From: Clostridiales bacterium
GTDB lineage: Bacteria; Bacillota; Clostridia; Christensenellales; Aristaeellaceae
Direction: 5' to 3'
Assembly (NCBI GenBank): GCA_004556395.1
Contig: SFHK01000003.1
Span: 48,495-112,494, forward strand
DNA: 64,000 bases
Part shown: piece by piece, positions 1 to 8,660 of the stretch
Layout: the number at the start of each line of letters is the position of its first letter
Numbering within the stretch: the first letter of the stretch is position 1
The notes under the pieces: model-generated
Seen by the model: only the letters and a program-made list of their open reading frames with translations
Told to the model about the DNA's origin: nothing
Databases searched by the model: none
Translations under genes and position numbers: made by a program

Positions 1-581
1 ACGACGGCCGCATGCACATCCTCGGCAAGATGCTCGAGGTGCTGCCCGCGCCGCGTCCGCAGCTGAGCAAGTACGCGCCCAAGATCATCCAGTTCAAGAT
101 TAACCCCGAGAAGATCGGCGAGGTTGTCGGCCCGCGCGGCAAGATGATCAACAAGATCATCGAGGAAACCGGCGTGAAGATCGACATCGAAGACGACGGC
201 AGCGTCTATATCGCCACCAACGACGATCAGGCTGCGCAGCGCGCCAAGTCCATCATCGAGGGCATCGTGCGCGAGCTGCAGGTGGGCGACGTGTTTGTGG
301 GCAAGGTTGTCCGCATCATGTCCTTCGGCGCGTTCGTCGAGTACGCGCCCGGCAAGGACGGCATGATCCACATTTCCAAGCTCGCCAACGAGCGCGTGGA
401 AAAGGTGGAGGACGTTGTGAACATCGGCGACACGCTCGAATGCCGCGTGGCGGAGATCGACGCGCAGGGCCGCATCAATCTGGTTCGCAACGACATCAAG
501 TACGACAACGAGGCCATGCCCGTCCGTCGTCCCCCGCGTCCGGACAATCGCCGCGGCGGAGATCGCGGTGGACGCAGATAA
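1..581 (+). CDS. pnp: Polyribonucleotide nucleotidyltransferase, C-terminal part
   Basis: This is the 3' end of a gene that begins before the window; the frame is already open at base 3. PNPase is a phosphorolytic 3'-5' exoribonuclease of the mRNA decay machinery. What is visible is the RNA-binding end: a KH domain (roughly residues 27-85 of the visible part) with its GxxG loop as GPRG, then an S1 domain (about 92-160) beginning [18 protein letters not shown], then a short basic Arg/Gly/Pro tail ending GGDRGGRR. The catalytic RNase PH domains lie outside the window. The next gene, an M16 peptidase, follows pnp in many Firmicutes, which supports the call. Confidence 0.95.
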   Translation, partial: DGRMHILGKMLEVLPAPRPQLSKYAPKIIQFKINPEKIGEVVGPRGKMINKIIEETGVKIDIEDDGSVYIATNDDQAAQRAKSIIEGIVRELQVGDVFVGKVVRIMSFGAFVEYAPGKDGMIHISKLANERVEKVEDVVNIGDTLECRVAEIDAQGRINLVRNDIKYDNEAMPVRRPPRPDNRRGGDRGGRR

Positions 582-662
582 CCGGTTCCTGAACGAAACG
601 TACGAAAGCCGCGCGCGGGTGCAAACGCCCGCGCACGGCAGTCTTTATTATTGGAGGCAAAT

Positions 663-1904
663 ATGGCATTTGATCTGAAGACGCTGCCGAACGGTCTGCG
701 CATCATCGGCGAGCACATGCCCGGCTACCGCTCCGTGGCGGTGGGTCTGTGGGTGGAAAGCGGTTCGCAGTATGAAACGCCCAGCGAAAACGGCATCAGC
801 CACTTTATCGAGCACATGCTGTTCAAGGGCACCGAAAAGCGCTCCGCACGCGACATTGCCGAGGAAATGGACGCCGTCGGCGGACAGCTGAACGCGTTCA
901 CCAGCAAGGAATGCACCTGCTTCTACGCCAAGGTTGTGGACGAGCACCTGCCGCTGGCGATGGACGTAATCAGCGATCTGGTGCTGTCCTCCCGTCTGGA
1001 TCCCGCGGACATCGAACGCGAAAAGGGCGTGGTGATCGAGGAGATCAACATGGCCGAGGATACGCCGGAGGATCTGGTGTTTGAGCTGCTGATGCTGGCG
1101 CATTACGGCGACCAGCCGGTCGCGCGTCCCATCCTGGGCACCGAGGCCAGCGTTTCCGCGCTCACGCGCGAGCGCATCACTGACTATATGCGCCGCATGT
1201 ACCGCCCGGAATGCGCCGTGCTGGCGCTGGCGGGCAACTATAACTGGAACGAGGTCGTCAGGCAGGCGCAGACGCTGTACGGCGGCTGGCAGCCGACGGG
1301 CGAAAAGCGCCCGGTCATCGAGACCAACGCCGTCGCGCCCCGCGTGATGCGCCGGAAGAAGGACATTGAGCAGCTGCATCTCTGCCTCGGCTTCCCGTCC
1401 TGCGGCATCGGCGCGGCCGACGTGTATCCCACGGCGGTGTTCAACAGCGCCTACGGCGGAGCCATGTCCTCGCGCCTGTTCCAGTCGATTCGCGAGGAAC
1501 GCGGCATGGCCTATTCGGTCTACTCCTACCCCAACCCGATGAGCGGTACCGGCGTGCTGGCCGTGTACGCGGGCACCAGCCCGGAGCACGCGGGCGAGGT
1601 TGTGCGCATGCTGAATGAGGAAACGAAGAAGCTGGCCGAAGGCGGACTGACCGAGAAGGAGTTCAAGCAGGCGAAGGAACAGCTGCTCTCCGGCTTCATA
1701 CTGGGGCAGGAATCCACCTCCAGCCGCATGAACGCCATCGGCCGCCGTCTTCTGCTGCTCGGCGACACACAGACCGACGAGGATGTGGTTGAGAAGATTC
1801 GCGGCATCACCTTTGAGGGCGTGAACGCGCTGGCGCGCCGCGTGCTCACGTCGCCCCGCAGCGCCGCGATCGTCGGAAACGGCGCGGAGGACGTTGAAAT
1901 CTGA
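663..1904 (+). CDS. M16 family zinc peptidase (YmxG/MlpA type)
   Basis: The 413-residue protein belongs to the pitrilysin/insulinase (M16) family, related to mitochondrial processing peptidase. The inverted zinc motif HxxEH is present as HFIEH (His47, Glu50, His51). The third zinc ligand is expected about 76 residues on, within VVIEEINMAED (Glu126/127). The second half is the usual substrate-binding M16 repeat (SSRLFQSIREERGMAYSVYS). The frame stays open back to a TTG at 651, but GGAGG at 653-657 sits five bases before ATG 663, which I take as the start. It probably shares transcription with pnp. The natural substrate of these bacterial enzymes is not well defined. Confidence 0.92.
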   Translation: MAFDLKTLPNGLRIIGEHMPGYRSVAVGLWVESGSQYETPSENGISHFIEHMLFKGTEKRSARDIAEEMDAVGGQLNAFTSKECTCFYAKVVDEHLPLAMDVISDLVLSSRLDPADIEREKGVVIEEINMAEDTPEDLVFELLMLAHYGDQPVARPILGTEASVSALTRERITDYMRRMYRPECAVLALAGNYNWNEVVRQAQTLYGGWQPTGEKRPVIETNAVAPRVMRRKKDIEQLHLCLGFPSCGIGAADVYPTAVFNSAYGGAMSSRLFQSIREERGMAYSVYSYPNPMSGTGVLAVYAGTSPEHAGEVVRMLNEETKKLAEGGLTEKEFKQAKEQLLSGFILGQESTSSRMNAIGRRLLLLGDTQTDEDVVEKIRGITFEGVNALARRVLTSPRSAAIVGNGAEDVEI

Positions 1905-1960
1905 TGCATCCCGCGTCGCCCGCCCGGGCGGCGCGGCTTCACATACAAAGGGGTGAAAAT

Positions 1961-3076
1961 GTGGAACAGAACCTGCAGGCTCTGAAACAGGCCGCCGTGC
2001 TGTATCCGCTGGTCGCGATTTTATTCACGCTGCCCTACGTCGCCTTCAATTACCGCAAATACGGCTCCGTGTTCAGCCTGCGCATTCTGATCGTGTATTC
2101 CTTTGCGCTGTACATGCTGTGCGTGTACTGTCTGGTCATCTTACCGCTGCCCACGAGGGAAGCGGCGAAGGCGCTTTCGGGGCACAAGGCGCAACTGACA
2201 CCCTTCAACTTCGTTGCCGACATCATCAAGCATTCGCAGGTTTCTCTGAAGGACCCCCTGTCCTTCCTGACGCTGATCAACAACCCGGCGTTTCTGGGCG
2301 CGGCGTTCAACCTGCTGATGACGCTGCCGCTGGGCGTCTACCTGCGCTATTACTTCCGCTGCGGCTGGCTGAAAACGCTGCTGACCGGCTTCGGGCTGTC
2401 CCTGTTCTTCGAGCTTACACAGCTGACGGGGCTGTATTTCATCTATCCGGGAAGCTATCGCCTGTTCGACGTGGACGATCTGATGATCAACACGCTGGGC
2501 ACAATGGTCGGCTTCTGGCTCGCCAGACCGCTCACGCGCTGGCTGCCCAGCCGCGACCGACTGGACAGCATCAGTCTGGAACGCGGCCGCCGCGTATCGC
2601 TTCTGCGGCGCATGCTGGCCATGGCGTACGATCTGGCCATCTGCGGCATTCTGGCGATGATCCTCTGCCAGATTCTCCGCATCGGCTTCCGCTTCTGGTT
2701 CGTCGCGCTGCTCCAGTGCGCCGGGCCCATTCTCCTGCGCGGCCAGACCGTCGGCTGCCGCCTTACGCGACTGCGCCTTCAGAAAAAGGATGGCTCGCGC
2801 CCGGAATGGTATCGCTATCTCATCCGCTACGGCAGCATGGCGCTGGTGATGGTCTATCTGCCGAACTGGCTTCTGCGGCTGATCGGCATTCTGAAGGATC
2901 AGAATCATTTCTCCGCTTCCACGACAGTCAGCCTGACCGCCGCGCTCATCGCCGGCTATATGGGCTGCCTGCTGTTCGAGGTCATTCGCGTGCTGATGCA
3001 TCGCTCACTGTTCTATGAGCGCCTGTCAGGCGCGTATATCGTGAGCACCGTGCGGCCAACGTCTCAAAAAGAGTAA
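1961..3076 (+). CDS. VanZ-RDD fusion membrane protein
   Basis: This is a 371-residue integral membrane protein. Residues about 10-180 are a VanZ-like domain with four hydrophobic segments and the signature RLFDVDDLMINTLGT near residue 165. Residues about 190-330 look like an RDD domain, beginning RRMLAMAYDLAI with three further hydrophobic helices. VanZ-family proteins are linked to low-level glycopeptide resistance and envelope stress; RDD domains occur in transporter-like proteins, and the role of the fusion is unknown. The open frame begins at ATG 1904, overlapping the previous stop, but AAAGGGGTG at 1948-1955 lies five bases before GTG 1961, which is the more likely start. Confidence 0.8.
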   Translation: MEQNLQALKQAAVLYPLVAILFTLPYVAFNYRKYGSVFSLRILIVYSFALYMLCVYCLVILPLPTREAAKALSGHKAQLTPFNFVADIIKHSQVSLKDPLSFLTLINNPAFLGAAFNLLMTLPLGVYLRYYFRCGWLKTLLTGFGLSLFFELTQLTGLYFIYPGSYRLFDVDDLMINTLGTMVGFWLARPLTRWLPSRDRLDSISLERGRRVSLLRRMLAMAYDLAICGILAMILCQILRIGFRFWFVALLQCAGPILLRGQTVGCRLTRLRLQKKDGSRPEWYRYLIRYGSMALVMVYLPNWLLRLIGILKDQNHFSASTTVSLTAALIAGYMGCLLFEVIRVLMHRSLFYERLSGAYIVSTVRPTSQKE

Positions 3077-3121
3077 CCTTCCCCTCCCTGTGATACGTAG
3101 CCTTCAAAACATTCAAAGGAA

Positions 3122-3166
3122 CAGGACGACGCCGCTTCGCGTTTGAAACAGCGTCGTCCTGCTTTT
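3122..3166 (+). terminator. Rho-independent terminator after the VanZ-RDD gene
   Basis: An 11-bp perfect stem (CAGGACGACGC at 3122-3132 with GCGTCGTCCTG at 3151-3161) is followed by TTTT. It lies between convergent genes and may also stop the LCP transcript from the other strand. Confidence 0.8.
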
Positions 3167-3188
3167 ATGCGCCCGTCCGGGCGCGGTG

Positions 3189-4469
3189 TCAGTTGTTCAG
3201 ATAGATAAACCGATGCAGCTCGTCGGTGTTGGCCTGAATGTCCATGTCATACAGCAGGGACTTCTCCTTCACCGTGCCCTCCTTATAGGTGCCGGGAACC
3301 GGCAGACGCAACTCCGCCGCGCTGGTGAAGTTCTCGCGTTCAAGAACGATCTTGGCAAGATTGATAATCTCCGTCACCTGCAAATTAGTTTTGAAATAGG
3401 GCGCGCATTGCGGCACCAGCCCGAACAGATCCGTAACGCTGGCGTTGCGCATTCTTTCCATCAGCTTGTTGAGAACCTTGCGCTGACGCTCCGCGCGGGC
3501 GTAGTCGCTGTCCAGCTTACGGATGCGGGCGTAGCCCAGCGTCTGCATGCCGTTCAGATGCGTGTTCGCGCCGTAGGTCGTCAGGAGCGTGTTCTCATAT
3601 TCGGCCTTGGCCTCGTCATAATCGCGGCCGTCGTAGTGAACCTCGATCAGGTACTGCTCCTTCACGTTCTTGTTGATCATGTCCATCTCGTTCTGCGAGA
3701 TGTTCACGTCAATGCCGCCCAGAATCTCGGCGATCTTCGCAAAGCCCTTGAAGTCGACGTAGGCATAATGCTGGATGTTCATGCCGAAGTACTCGTTCAC
3801 GGTCTTGATCGCCAGTTTCGCGCCGCCGTAGAAGTACGCGCTGTTGATGCGCGCGTCCTTATATTTGCCCATCGTCACGGCGGTATCGCGCATGATGGAG
3901 GCCAGCTTCACGTTGCCGGTCTTTTTGTTGATCGAGCAGATGATCATGGTATCCGTGCGCGCGGCTTCGTTTTTGTTGCGCGCGTCCGCGCCCAGCAGAA
4001 GCACGTTCAGCCAGTCCTCGCTGAGACCGGGCGTGATGCTCAGATCCTCAACGGAAATGGAGTTCCCGTCCGCCAGATTCACGTCGGTCTGTTCGCTGTT
4101 TTTGAGCATCTGCTCATAGGCCTCGCCGGTGAACGAATCGCCTCCGCTCGCTGCGGGCGTTCCGGTCGTGGCAGACGGCTCCGCCGTTCGATCCGGCGTC
4201 GCGCCCTTCTTGGGCAGCAGAATGATCATAACCACAACCGCCGCCACCAGCAGAAGCGCCAGCGCGATCAGCGGCGCGACATTGCGTTTTTTCCGGCCGC
4301 GTCTTTTGGGCGCGGCACCCGGCCGCCGCTGCGCGGGACGCTGCCCGTTCGCGGGACGACGCGGAGCCGTGCCCGCCGGGCGCGCTCCCTGCGCCGGTCT
4401 CCGTGCGCCCGCTTCCGCGCTGTGCGCGGCGGGACGAACGCGCTTCGGCTCTGTGCTTCGTTTTTCCAT
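3189..4469 (-). CDS. LytR-CpsA-Psr (LCP) family cell-wall glycopolymer ligase
   Basis: The 426-residue protein has a cytoplasmic N-terminus rich in Arg, Pro and Ala (residues 1-63), one membrane anchor (about 64-85, after RKKRN) and an extracellular LCP domain from about residue 152. LCP hallmarks are LNVLLLGADARN, RTDTMIICSINKKTG and ASIMRDTAV, supplying Asp and Arg residues that bind the polyprenyl pyrophosphate. LCP enzymes transfer anionic or capsular polymers from the lipid carrier to peptidoglycan. The start chosen is ATG 4469, preceded by GGAGG at 4479-4483; upstream ATGs lack a site. A sigma-A promoter lies at 4514-4542. Confidence 0.93.
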   Translation of the reverse strand: MEKRSTEPKRVRPAAHSAEAGARRPAQGARPAGTAPRRPANGQRPAQRRPGAAPKRRGRKKRNVAPLIALALLLVAAVVVMIILLPKKGATPDRTAEPSATTGTPAASGGDSFTGEAYEQMLKNSEQTDVNLADGNSISVEDLSITPGLSEDWLNVLLLGADARNKNEAARTDTMIICSINKKTGNVKLASIMRDTAVTMGKYKDARINSAYFYGGAKLAIKTVNEYFGMNIQHYAYVDFKGFAKIAEILGGIDVNISQNEMDMINKNVKEQYLIEVHYDGRDYDEAKAEYENTLLTTYGANTHLNGMQTLGYARIRKLDSDYARAERQRKVLNKLMERMRNASVTDLFGLVPQCAPYFKTNLQVTEIINLAKIVLERENFTSAAELRLPVPGTYKEGTVKEKSLLYDMDIQANTDELHRFIYLNN

Positions 4470-4513
4470 ATATTGGTACCTCCAGTATCCGGTGTTCAAA
4501 ATTACCCGTATAT

Positions 4514-4542
4514 ATTATACATGAACCGCCGGAATATTGCAA
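4514..4542 (-). promoter_or_regulatory. Sigma-A promoter of the LCP gene
   Basis: On the minus strand, TTGCAA (4537-4542) and TATAAT (4514-4519) are separated by 17 bp, placing the transcript start about 40 bases before ATG 4469. Confidence 0.75.
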
Positions 4543-4573
4543 GGTATTTCGATTTTTCCCGTAGGAATGACAA

Positions 4574-4612
4574 ACAAAAAACGGAATGCCCCGTTTTTAT
4601 CGAAGCATTCCG
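4574..4612 (-). terminator. Terminator of the spore-coat gene pair
   Basis: The stem CGGAATGC (4582-4589) pairs with GCATTCCG (4605-4612) and is followed on the minus strand by six T residues (AAAAAA at 4576-4581 on the plus strand). It directly follows the 4622-4897 gene. Confidence 0.85.
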
Positions 4613-4621
4613 CAGGATACG

Positions 4622-4897
4622 TCAGTTCAGCTCGTTCTGCATGCGGCTGAAGCGCTGCTTGGCGCCGGTGAGCACGTTCACGTCGGCTTCCTGACCCTTG
4701 AACCAGCCCATCTGCTCCATCTTCGCGAACACCTGATACTGATCCTTCACGCAGCCGTTCAGGTTATCGGTGAGCACGGTGCGCAGCGGCATCTCGGACG
4801 CTTCCGGGATGAAGGTGCCATAGTTGTGAATGAGATACTTCTCCTGCTCGAGCAGGTCTTCCATGCCGTACTGATCGTTCATGACGTTTTCGTTCAT
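4622..4897 (-). CDS. CotF-like spore coat protein
   Basis: A 91-residue soluble protein resembling the coat F / ferritin-like helical family of small spore coat proteins. Recognisable parts are MEDLLEQEKYLIHNYGTF (helix one), VKDQYQVFAKMEQMGWF (helix two with the common MxxxGW turn) and a C-terminal tail ending AKQRFSRMQNELN. AAGGAGG lies eight bases before ATG 4897. It is the second gene of a two-gene unit; only 17 bases separate it from the upstream 66-residue relative, and a terminator follows. Such proteins are normally made late in sporulation in the mother cell, so this suggests a spore former. Confidence 0.82.
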   Translation of the reverse strand: MNENVMNDQYGMEDLLEQEKYLIHNYGTFIPEASEMPLRTVLTDNLNGCVKDQYQVFAKMEQMGWFKGQEADVNVLTGAKQRFSRMQNELN

Positions 4898-4914
4898 TTC
4901 GCGCGCCTCCTTTC

Positions 4915-5115
4915 TTACTGCCAGCTGTTCAGATAGTTGAACAGACGGTCATAGCGCTGCTTATGGCAGTTGGCCAGCTCGCCGGCCAGCGTTTTCAGCT
5001 CCGCGTTCTGGAAGGTCTGCGCGTAGTGCTCCGCCTTTTTGCAGGCGATGAACTCGTGCGTCAGCTGATCCTGAAGAATGGAAAGGCTTTTGGACTGAAT
5101 CATTCCGGTAGGCAT
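4915..5115 (-). CDS. Small spore-coat-associated helical protein
   Basis: A 66-residue, mostly helical protein (LSILQDQLTHEFIACKKAEH, then ELANCHKQRYDRLFNYLNSW) that looks like the short partner usually found beside CotF-like coat proteins. It may form a two-helix hairpin. AAGGAGG precedes ATG 5115 at good spacing. It is the first gene of the pair ending at 4622. No sigma-A promoter is visible upstream, consistent with a sporulation sigma factor, though I cannot identify a sigma-E or sigma-K site with certainty. The function is inferred from size, context and weak similarity. Confidence 0.7.
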   Translation of the reverse strand: MPTGMIQSKSLSILQDQLTHEFIACKKAEHYAQTFQNAELKTLAGELANCHKQRYDRLFNYLNSWQ

Positions 5116-5228
5116 TTTCGTTTTCCTCCTTTTTAATAGGAATGCCGGATTTATTCATGCCCCCGGAATCGCCGCGCTATACGCAACCAAAGCCATGCTT
5201 TCGCCGTCAAAGAAAGAAAATTCGGCCT

Positions 5229-5257
5229 TTGACGGCGCGCGGATTTCGTGTTATACT
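5229..5257 (+). promoter_or_regulatory. Sigma-A promoter of the PBP1A gene
   Basis: TTGACG (5229-5234) and TATACT (5252-5257) have a 17-bp spacer. The -10 box overlaps an in-frame GTG at 5248, which is therefore not the start codon of the following gene. Confidence 0.85.
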
Positions 5258-5292
5258 ATGCTTGGTTTGATATATACTTTACGGAGGGCTTC

Positions 5293-7722
5293 ATGAGCAA
5301 GCAGAATCCTTTGTTTGTGCCGCGCAACGGCTATGGAAATTTCATCCTGTCCGTGTTCATGACCACGGTGAAGATGCTGGTGATTCTGATTCTGATCATC
5401 GGCTTTTCGGCCACGGGTCTTGTGATGGGCATCGCGAAGGCATGGGTTGACACGTCGCCCGACCTCGATCTGGATCTTTTCAACTCGCAGGCGCAGACGT
5501 CCTTCATCTACGACAAGTACGGCAACCTGATCACCACCTTCCGCGGAACGGAAAACCGCGTGTATTGCACGTATGACGAGCTTCCGCAGAATCTGATCAA
5601 TGCCGTGATTTCCGCCGAGGACGCGCATTTCTGGGAGCACAGCGGCGTGGACGTGCACCGCTATCTGGGCGCGCTGGTGGGCAACCTGCTCTCCGGCAAC
5701 AACCAGGGCGGCAGCACGATCACCTGCCAGCTGATCAAGCAGACGCTGCTTTCCAGCGAACAGACCTACAAGCGCAAGGTGCAGGAAGCCTATCTCGCGC
5801 TGCGGCTGGAAGAAACGCTGACGGGCCTGTTTTCCGGCGACACGCGCTCGGCCAAGGAGCGCATCCTTGTGGAATACATGAACGTCGTCTACATGGGCGG
5901 CTCGCTGTACGGCGTAAAGACCGCCGCGCAGGATTACTTCGGCAAGGATTTAAGCGAGCTTTCGCTGAAGGAATGCGCCATGCTCGCGCGCCTGATCAAG
6001 AATCCCTATCGCTATAATCCCCGCACGAATTACTACATTCGCAACACCCCGGAGGAGAGCGAAAAGGGCGCGAACTACATTCTGGAGGAGATGTATAGCT
6101 ACGGCTTCATCACCCTTGAGGAATGCGAGCAGGCCAAGGCCGAAACGCTTCAGGTGCTTCAGACCAGCTCGTCCGCCGAAAAGATGTATGACCACGCCTA
6201 CTACGTTGAATACGCCATCTACGACGTGGTGACCAAGATGCTGCGCGTGGAACAGAAGGAAGACACCACCGCCAACCGCGCCGCCATGGAAAACAAGCTG
6301 CGCACCGGCGGCTACCACATCTATCTGAGTCTCGACCCGCAGATGCAGTCCACGGTTCAGAAGGTCATTTCCGAATGGAACCGCTATCCGGACACGCGCT
6401 ATAAGTCCGACCGCTACAAGAAATCGCTGACGAACGGCGAATACGTGAACGTCGTGGAGCCGCAGGCCGCCTGCGCTGTGGTGGACTGGCACACGGGCGA
6501 GCTGGTCGCCATCGTCGGCGGCCGAAGCGAGCCCACGGCGCGCAAACAGCTGAACCGCGCCTACCAGATGAACATGCCCGTCGGCTCGTCCATCAAGCCG
6601 CTAAGCGTGTACGGTCCGGCCTTTGACATGGGCTGGTCGCCGGGCTCCCCCGTGCTCAACCTGCCCATTCGCATCAAGGGCTGGGACAGCAAGCAGGGCT
6701 ATCCCAACAACTACGGCGGCGGCAGCTTCAACGGCTGCGAATCGATGCGCTACGCCATCAACAAATCGCACAACTATTCCACGGCGCAGGCGCTGTACAC
6801 CTATGTCGGCATCTCGAATTCCGTCAACTACCTGCTGCGGCTGGGCGTTTCGTCGTCCCACATTCAGGCCACCGGCTCGGGTCTCGCGCTGGGCTCCTCC
6901 GGCATTTCCGTCATCGAAATGGCCACAGCCTTCGGCGCAATCGCCAATTTAGGCGAATATCAGGAGTCGTACGCCTTCTCGAAGGTGCTGTACGACGACA
7001 ACAAAACGCCCTACATCGTGGCGCGCGACGTGCAGATTCGCCGCGAAGCGTTCAAGCCCTCCACCGCCTACATGCTGGTGGACGTGCTGAAGGACTGTGT
7101 GTCCGGCTCCAGCGGAACCGGCTCCCGCGCCAAGTTCGGCGGCTTCACCGTGGCCGGAAAGACCGGCACCAACTCGGACGCCTGCGGCGTATTCTTTGCC
7201 GGCATGACCGCGTACTATTCCTGCGCGGTGTGGATCGGCCACGACAACTACAAGCCGCTGGTTTCCAACGCGACCGGCGGAACCTACGCCGCGCCGCTGT
7301 GGGCGGCGGTGATGAGTCAGGTGCATTCCTACGCCGGAATTACGAAGGATCGCGCCATCATCAGCGGCAGCGCCTCCGATTACGGACTGGTTCTCGCCGA
7401 AGCCTGCGGCGTGAGCGGCATGCGTCCCACCGATTCCTGCCGCCGCGACGCGAACGGCTATTCCGTCACGCGCGATTACTATCTGGACGGCACGCAGCCC
7501 ACGGTCAACTGCAACATGCACCGCACCGTGACGCTGTGCACGCGCTCCAACAAGCGCCCCAACGGCAACTGCACCTCCACGCGCTCCTACGGCATCATCT
7601 ACATTCCGCAGGGGCACCCGCTCCGGCAGGCGGAGAGTCTGGCACAGGTGCGGCAGTACTTTAAGGGCGCGACGGTCAAGCAGGATCTGTCCGACTTTGG
7701 AACCTGCAACATCTGCCACTGA
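5293..7722 (+). CDS. Class A penicillin-binding protein (PBP1A type)
   Basis: The 809-residue bifunctional peptidoglycan synthase has one N-terminal membrane anchor (about residues 18-45). A GT51 glycosyltransferase domain follows (about 60-270) with the catalytic-site motif AEDAHFWEHSGVD and the motif QGGSTITCQLIKQ. The transpeptidase domain has all three penicillin-binding motifs: SSIK (about residue 431, in MPVGSSIKPL), SHN (about 490) and KTGT (about 622, in VAGKTGTNSD). The C-terminus is Cys-containing and basic. AGGG lies before ATG 5293. It polymerises and crosslinks peptidoglycan at the outer face of the membrane. A sigma-A promoter lies at 5229-5257. Confidence 0.95.
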   Translation: MSKQNPLFVPRNGYGNFILSVFMTTVKMLVILILIIGFSATGLVMGIAKAWVDTSPDLDLDLFNSQAQTSFIYDKYGNLITTFRGTENRVYCTYDELPQNLINAVISAEDAHFWEHSGVDVHRYLGALVGNLLSGNNQGGSTITCQLIKQTLLSSEQTYKRKVQEAYLALRLEETLTGLFSGDTRSAKERILVEYMNVVYMGGSLYGVKTAAQDYFGKDLSELSLKECAMLARLIKNPYRYNPRTNYYIRNTPEESEKGANYILEEMYSYGFITLEECEQAKAETLQVLQTSSSAEKMYDHAYYVEYAIYDVVTKMLRVEQKEDTTANRAAMENKLRTGGYHIYLSLDPQMQSTVQKVISEWNRYPDTRYKSDRYKKSLTNGEYVNVVEPQAACAVVDWHTGELVAIVGGRSEPTARKQLNRAYQMNMPVGSSIKPLSVYGPAFDMGWSPGSPVLNLPIRIKGWDSKQGYPNNYGGGSFNGCESMRYAINKSHNYSTAQALYTYVGISNSVNYLLRLGVSSSHIQATGSGLALGSSGISVIEMATAFGAIANLGEYQESYAFSKVLYDDNKTPYIVARDVQIRREAFKPSTAYMLVDVLKDCVSGSSGTGSRAKFGGFTVAGKTGTNSDACGVFFAGMTAYYSCAVWIGHDNYKPLVSNATGGTYAAPLWAAVMSQVHSYAGITKDRAIISGSASDYGLVLAEACGVSGMRPTDSCRRDANGYSVTRDYYLDGTQPTVNCNMHRTVTLCTRSNKRPNGNCTSTRSYGIIYIPQGHPLRQAESLAQVRQYFKGATVKQDLSDFGTCNICH

Positions 7723-7749
7723 CCGACGATTTCACAAAGTGAGGTTTGA

Positions 7750-8544
7750 ATGAAGAAGAACACCGTCCGCCGCCGCCCCTCGAAGGTCGTAAACCTTCTC
7801 TTTCTGCTTGTGGGCGTGCTGTGCTTCGTTTACTACTTTGCCAACGGCTTCCTCATCCGCTTCGGCCAGTCGCTTCTGTGGCTGTGGCCGCTGATCGGAA
7901 CGGCGCTGCTCGTGCGCTTTGCGCTGGTCGCGCGCATGATCCGTACCGGCCGGCCATCGCCCCTTCCGCGCGGGTTCCTGCGCGTCATACACGTGCTGGT
8001 GGCTGTCGGGCTCGTCATTCTGTTCGCCGTTGAAGGCATCATCATCAAAGGCGCGCTGGAGCCCACGCCCGCGGGGCTGGACTGCATCATCGTGCTGGGC
8101 GCGAAGGTCAACGGAACCTCTCCCAGCGGCGCGCTGCGCAACCGCATTGAGGTCGCCGCCGAATACGCGCTGGCGAACCCGGACACGCTCGTGATTGCTT
8201 CCGGCGGGCAGGGCGAGGACGAGGGCATCAGCGAAGCGGAATGCATCCGGCGCGGGCTGGTGGCGCGCGGCGTTCCGGAGGAGCGCATCCTGCTGGAATC
8301 GCTCTCCACGTCCACGCGGGAGAACCTGCGCTTCTCGCTTGAAAAACTCGAAAACCCGGACGAACTGTCCATCGGCGTCGTCACCAACAACTTTCACGTG
8401 TTTCGCGCCATGAAAATTGCGCGTTCGCTGCACAACGGCGAGACGTACGCCGTGCCGGTGGCCACCTCGCTGTTCAGTCTGCCCCACTACCTGCTGCGCG
8501 AATTCTTCGCCACCTGCGTAGGCTTCGTCACAGGCGCGTGGTAA
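7750..8544 (+). CDS. YdcF-like (DUF218) membrane protein
   Basis: The 264-residue protein has three N-terminal hydrophobic segments (about 14-30, 38-56, 76-95) and a C-terminal DUF218 domain. The signature motifs CIIVLGAKVNG, VIASGGQGED, ILLESLSTSTREN and IGVVTNNFHVFRA are all present. This family includes E. coli SanA and YdcF, linked to envelope barrier function; the biochemical activity is not settled. GTGAGG lies eight bases before ATG 7750. It begins 27 bases after the PBP1A stop and is probably co-transcribed with it, which fits an envelope role. Confidence 0.88.
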   Translation: MKKNTVRRRPSKVVNLLFLLVGVLCFVYYFANGFLIRFGQSLLWLWPLIGTALLVRFALVARMIRTGRPSPLPRGFLRVIHVLVAVGLVILFAVEGIIIKGALEPTPAGLDCIIVLGAKVNGTSPSGALRNRIEVAAEYALANPDTLVIASGGQGEDEGISEAECIRRGLVARGVPEERILLESLSTSTRENLRFSLEKLENPDELSIGVVTNNFHVFRAMKIARSLHNGETYAVPVATSLFSLPHYLLREFFATCVGFVTGAW

Positions 8545-8567
8545 CGTTCGATTGATAAATTTTCCGC

Positions 8568-8603
8568 AAACCGCCATTCCGTTCGGAGGGCGGTTTCCTT
8601 TTT
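8568..8603 (+). terminator. Terminator after the YdcF-like gene
   Basis: The stem AAACCGCC (8568-8575) pairs with GGCGGTTT (8589-8596), followed by CCTTTTT. A TATACT box at 8617-8622 with a poor -35 probably starts the next transcript. Confidence 0.85.
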
Positions 8604-8660
8604 AAACGAAAAATGCTATACTGAACTCATTCTTACTTTCCGAAATGAGGCGTTGTCTTT

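Noticed and set aside
5248-5292. GTG start for the PBP1A gene
   Set aside because: The codon lies within the -10 box of the promoter (5252-5257), so it is not transcribed; ATG 5293 has a ribosome site.
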